NCBI GenBank assembly: GCA_002067855.1
Contig: MVQS01000135.1
Coordinates: forward strand, 1 to 6,952
Direction: 5' to 3'
Length of the DNA: 6,952 nucleotides
From: Syntrophaceae bacterium PtaB.Bin038
GTDB lineage: Bacteria > Desulfobacterota > Syntrophia > Syntrophales > UBA2192
Part shown: in pieces, positions 5,168 to 6,952 of the stretch
How positions within the stretch are numbered: position 1 is the stretch's first letter
How the letters are laid out: every line of letters begins with the position of its first letter
Translations under genes and position numbers: made by a program
Notes under the pieces: model-generated
Told to the model about the DNA's origin: nothing
What the model saw: only the letters and a program-made list of their open reading frames with translations
The model's database searches: none

Positions 5168-6073
5168 TCACCGGAGGCCCTGCTCGACGGCAGAGGCAAT
5201 GTTTTCAAGATTCGCAAGGTATTCCTTCGAGAGGGGATTAATCGGAATCACGGTACCGCCGATCGCCTTCGCCACCACCGAGGCGCTGTTGCCCGAGAAC
5301 TGCGGCTGCACGAAGATCACCCGGACGCCGTCCGCCCTGGCCCTGTCGATCAGGTCCGCCAGCTGCCGGGCCCCCGGTTCCTTCCCCTCGATCTCGATGG
5401 GTACCTGGACGAGCCCGTAGGCGTCCGCGAAATACCCGAAGGCGGGGTGAAAGACGTACATCTTCTGCCCCCTGACCGGTGCAAGAGAACGGGCGATACG
5501 GGCATCCACGCGATCCAGTTCGTCCAGGAAGGCTTTCAAATTCATTGCGTACTGCTGCTTGTGAGCCGGGTCCAGGCGGCACAGGGCGTCGTGGATGTTC
5601 CGTGCCTGGATCTGCACGAGTTTCGGCGACATCCAGATATGGGGATCGGGCGTCCCGGCCCTCTTGCCGGCCCGATCGTTTCCGTGTCCGTGCCCGTCAT
5701 TCCGATGGTCCTGGCCGGCCAGATAACGGTAGGGAACCCCCTTCTGGGTCTCGACGATGACCAGGCTTCGATGAGACCGGCCGATCTTCTTCATGAGGCC
5801 TTTCTCGAAGCCCACCCCGATGAGGAAGAGGGCCCGGGCCTCGTTGAGCCTGGCCATCTGCTTCGGTGTCGGCTCGTAGGTGTGGGGCGACTGCCCCTCG
5901 CCGACGAGAACCTCGACCCGGACCCGGTCCCCGCCGATGCGCTCGAGAAAATAGGATTGCGGGAGGATGCTGACAAACACGGTGATCCGGAATGGTCCGG
6001 CCTGTCCCCGCGCGGTGTGCCAGCACGCGGCGACGAGCACCGCGATCAGGAGCAGGATTGCGCCTTTTTTCAT
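5168..6073 (-). CDS. znuA: Zinc ABC transporter substrate-binding protein (ZnuA-like, cluster A-I)
   Basis: This 301-residue exported metal-binding protein begins with a signal sequence: MKK, a hydrophobic core (6-16), then VAAC (14-17) as a possible lipobox, or signal-peptidase I cleavage after GQA (25). Ligand histidines fit the zinc family: H64 (SPHTYEPTP), H145 (PDPHIWMSP) and H209 (FHPAFGYFADAYGL); manganese binders usually have Glu at the third position. A short histidine-rich loop (121-130, H123, H128, H130) precedes H145, as in zinc-specific ZnuA. The DPL motif that usually gives the fourth ligand reads NPL (N279). The frame is open upstream to 6712, but the start is ATG 6073, with GAGGAG 6 nt before it. 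The frame upstream lies inside the zur gene. The start overlaps the zur stop as ATGA (6070-6073). Role: captures periplasmic zinc for ZnuB. Confidence 0.93.
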   Translation of the reverse strand: MKKGAILLLIAVLVAACWHTARGQAGPFRITVFVSILPQSYFLERIGGDRVRVEVLVGEGQSPHTYEPTPKQMARLNEARALFLIGVGFEKGLMKKIGRSHRSLVIVETQKGVPYRYLAGQDHRNDGHGHGNDRAGKRAGTPDPHIWMSPKLVQIQARNIHDALCRLDPAHKQQYAMNLKAFLDELDRVDARIARSLAPVRGQKMYVFHPAFGYFADAYGLVQVPIEIEGKEPGARQLADLIDRARADGVRVIFVQPQFSGNSASVVAKAIGGTVIPINPLSKEYLANLENIASAVEQGLR

Positions 6074-6555
6074 GGAGAGCTCCTCTTGCCCCCTGAAGGG
6101 CCCTGCAGCGGGCCGGCCGGGTCCCGGGCGATTTCGTTGCGGCACCGGCGGCACAACCCCGTGAAGTTGATGGCGACGGTCTCGATGGATTCGTCCGCCG
6201 CGCGATACTCCTGAAGCCAACGATCCTGGTGACCCGCCGAAGGCAGACAGGAGAGGCTCCGGCAGGCGCGGCAGTAGAAATGGGGGTGCGTCGGGTTGTG
6301 CCGGCAGGCCATTTCGAAGAAGTTCTCCCCGTGATCCGTCGCGATCTCCCGGATGATGCTCCCGGCCTTGAAGGAGGCGAGGATCCGGTAGACGGTGACC
6401 TTGTTGATCCGGCCTTTTCCGGAGACCCGCTGAAGGATCTCCCTGGCGCTCAGCGGGCTTTCCGCGTGCACGAGCGCCGTCAGCACCGCCACGCGCTGGG
6501 ACGTCTTCGAAAGGCCCGCCCGTTCCAGAGTGGTGTTGATGTCGCAATGTCCCAT
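6070..6555 (-). CDS. zur: Fur-family transcriptional repressor, Zur-like
   Basis: From ATG 6555 this is a 161-residue Fur-family regulator. The winged-helix domain spans about 10-80: LSKTSQRVAVLTAL (15-28), SAREILQRV (36-44), and the recognition region INKVTVYRILASF (50-62). The metal-binding dimerisation domain has C95/C98 and C135/C138, the two CxxC pairs of the structural zinc site. C84 with PTH (H90) resembles the cysteine-histidine regulatory zinc site of Zur. Zur is preferred over Fur or PerR mainly because it is first in a znuACB operon. The frame is open to 6669, but the extra N-terminal 38 residues are not family-like and would run through the inferred promoter. No Shine-Dalgarno precedes ATG 6555. 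The stop overlaps the znuA start (ATGA). The C-terminal tail (143-161) is Gly/Pro/basic and looks disordered. Confidence 0.9.
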   Translation of the reverse strand: MGHCDINTTLERAGLSKTSQRVAVLTALVHAESPLSAREILQRVSGKGRINKVTVYRILASFKAGSIIREIATDHGENFFEMACRHNPTHPHFYCRACRSLSCLPSAGHQDRWLQEYRAADESIETVAINFTGLCRRCRNEIARDPAGPLQGPSGGKRSSP

Positions 6556-6562
6556 GGGGGAC

Positions 6563-6591
6563 ATCATACGACAGATGCAACTCGTTTGCAA
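6563..6591 (-). promoter_or_regulatory. Promoter of the zur-znuACB(-radC) operon, start nearly at the ATG
   Basis: On the minus strand TTGCAA (6591-6586, 4 of 6 matches to the -35) is followed after exactly 17 nt by TATGAT (6568-6563, 5 of 6 matches to the -10). The expected start point, 6-8 nt past the -10, is about 6555-6557, essentially the zur ATG. The transcript would then have no leader, which fits the absence of a Shine-Dalgarno. Confidence 0.6.
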
Positions 6592-6593
6592 AC
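6576..6593. promoter_or_regulatory. Candidate Zur operator overlapping the zur promoter
   Basis: Two overlapping dyads occupy the promoter. TGCAA-N5-TTGCA spans 6576-6590, 15 nt as in many Fur-family boxes. The perfect 10-bp palindrome GTTTGCAAAC spans 6584-6593. They cover the -35 box and the spacer, where a bound repressor would block RNA polymerase. They do not match the E. coli Zur consensus; assignment to Zur is inference from position and symmetry. Confidence 0.5.
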
Positions 6594-6667
6594 AGTATCC
6601 CGTCCCGCCCTTGCGCGGCTCCACGAATTGCGTTATGTGAGGGACGAAGCAAACGCGGGGGATCGGC

Positions 6668-6952
6668 ATGGTCGAGCATCTCGTCGGGCAATTCGAGCAC
6701 CATCTCGGGCACTCCTTCCTGCTGGCCTATGCGGCGGCCTACCTGGCCGGCGTCGTGGTCAGCTTCACCCCCTGCATCTACCCCGTCATCCCGATCACGG
6801 CCGCCGTGATCGGCGCGCAGGGGGGCGTTTCCGCGGGCAGGGGGCTGATCCTGTCGCTGAGTTTCGTTGTGGGCCTTGCGGTCACCTACACGGCCATCGG
6901 GATGTTCGCGGCCCTGACGGGAAAGCTCTTCGGCACGATCCAGGCGAGCCCA
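6668..6952 (+). CDS. DsbD/CcdA-type membrane electron-transport protein, 5' part (continues past the window)
   Basis: Ninety-five codons are open to the window edge with no stop. Residues 16-34 form a first membrane segment, running into SFTPCIYPVIPITAAVIG (32-49). This cysteine-proline motif (C36, P35, P39, P42) marks the transmembrane domain of the DsbD/CcdA cytochrome c biogenesis family, which passes electrons from cytoplasmic thioredoxin across the membrane. A second segment spans about 59-83. The partner cysteine expected in the second half lies outside the window, so I cannot tell a short CcdA from a longer DsbD with a thioredoxin domain. There is no separate signal peptide or N-terminal periplasmic domain as in E. 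coli DsbD. The N-terminus contains H4, H11, H12 and H15. The start is supported by GGGGGA at 6657-6662, 5 nt upstream. It is divergent from zur, 112 nt apart. Confidence 0.8.
   Translation, partial: MVEHLVGQFEHHLGHSFLLAYAAAYLAGVVVSFTPCIYPVIPITAAVIGAQGGVSAGRGLILSLSFVVGLAVTYTAIGMFAALTGKLFGTIQASP

Noticed and set aside
4313..6214. Plus-strand open frame of about 633 codons, longer than any real gene here
   Set aside because: It runs opposite znuC and znuA, whose motifs (Walker A and B, ligand histidines, signal peptide) are unambiguous. The His/Asp-rich product has no domain.
6611..6638. TTGCGC-16 nt-TTATGT as a promoter for the divergent DsbD-like gene
   Set aside because: The -10 matches consensus at only two of six positions. 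A promoter must exist near here, but I cannot place it.
6556..6669. Longer Zur starting at ATG 6669
   Set aside because: The extra 38 residues are not Fur-like and their codons would contain the -10, -35 and operator sequences and overlap the start of the divergent gene.
6074..6712. N-terminal extension of the znuA frame up to 6712
   Set aside because: The frame stays open by chance through the zur gene. The signal peptide and Shine-Dalgarno fix the start at 6073.

Overview
The window is a compact, high-G+C bacterial chromosome segment with Gram-negative character. I see no RNA genes, insertion sequences, phage genes or CRISPR. The gene order scpA-scpB-rluB followed by an HU/IHF-type gene, and the codon style, suggest a deltaproteobacterium-like lineage (Desulfobacterota, perhaps Syntrophales-like). 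This is an impression from memory, not a search result.

Layout: (1) 2-1370, plus strand: a chromosome-maintenance and rRNA-modification cluster. It holds the 3' end of scpA, then scpB (8-nt overlap), then an RsuA/RluB-family pseudouridine synthase (3-nt gap). (2) 1367-1806, plus strand: an HU/IHF-family gene with its own sigma70-like promoter, whose -35 overlaps the rluB stop codon. Its leader holds four copies of a 7-mer and a G9 tract at the ribosome-binding site. (3) 1848-2766, plus strand: a membrane-embedded site-2-protease-type (M50) metalloprotease. A terminator-like hairpin plus T6 tract overlaps its predicted start codon. (4) 2767-2847: a convergent intergenic region filled by an inverted array of 7-bp CGAGG/CCTCG units. 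(5) 6555 down to 2848, minus strand: a tightly packed zinc-uptake operon, zur-znuA-znuC-znuB, with radC as the apparent last gene. Junctions are a 4-nt ATGA overlap, 6 nt, 16 nt and 15-27 nt. (6) 6668-6952, plus strand: the 5' part of a divergent DsbD/CcdA-type membrane electron-transport protein, cut by the window edge.

How the genes work together: the Fur-family repressor (Zur-like) is first in the operon. It probably controls its own promoter, where a TGCAA-N5-TTGCA dyad and a GTTTGCAAAC palindrome sit between and over the -10 and -35 boxes. The inferred transcription start falls almost on the zur ATG, so the operon mRNA may be leaderless. ZnuA (periplasmic or lipid-anchored zinc binder), ZnuB (permease) and ZnuC (ATPase) form one high-affinity importer. 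RadC has a zinc-type JAMM motif and appears to share this transcript. The divergent DsbD-like gene may share regulatory DNA with zur.

Most of the window is ordinary housekeeping content. The points most worth a second look are the zur promoter architecture, the zinc operon ending in radC, the inverted heptad array, the hairpin over the M50 start, and the repeated 7-mer in the HU-family leader.
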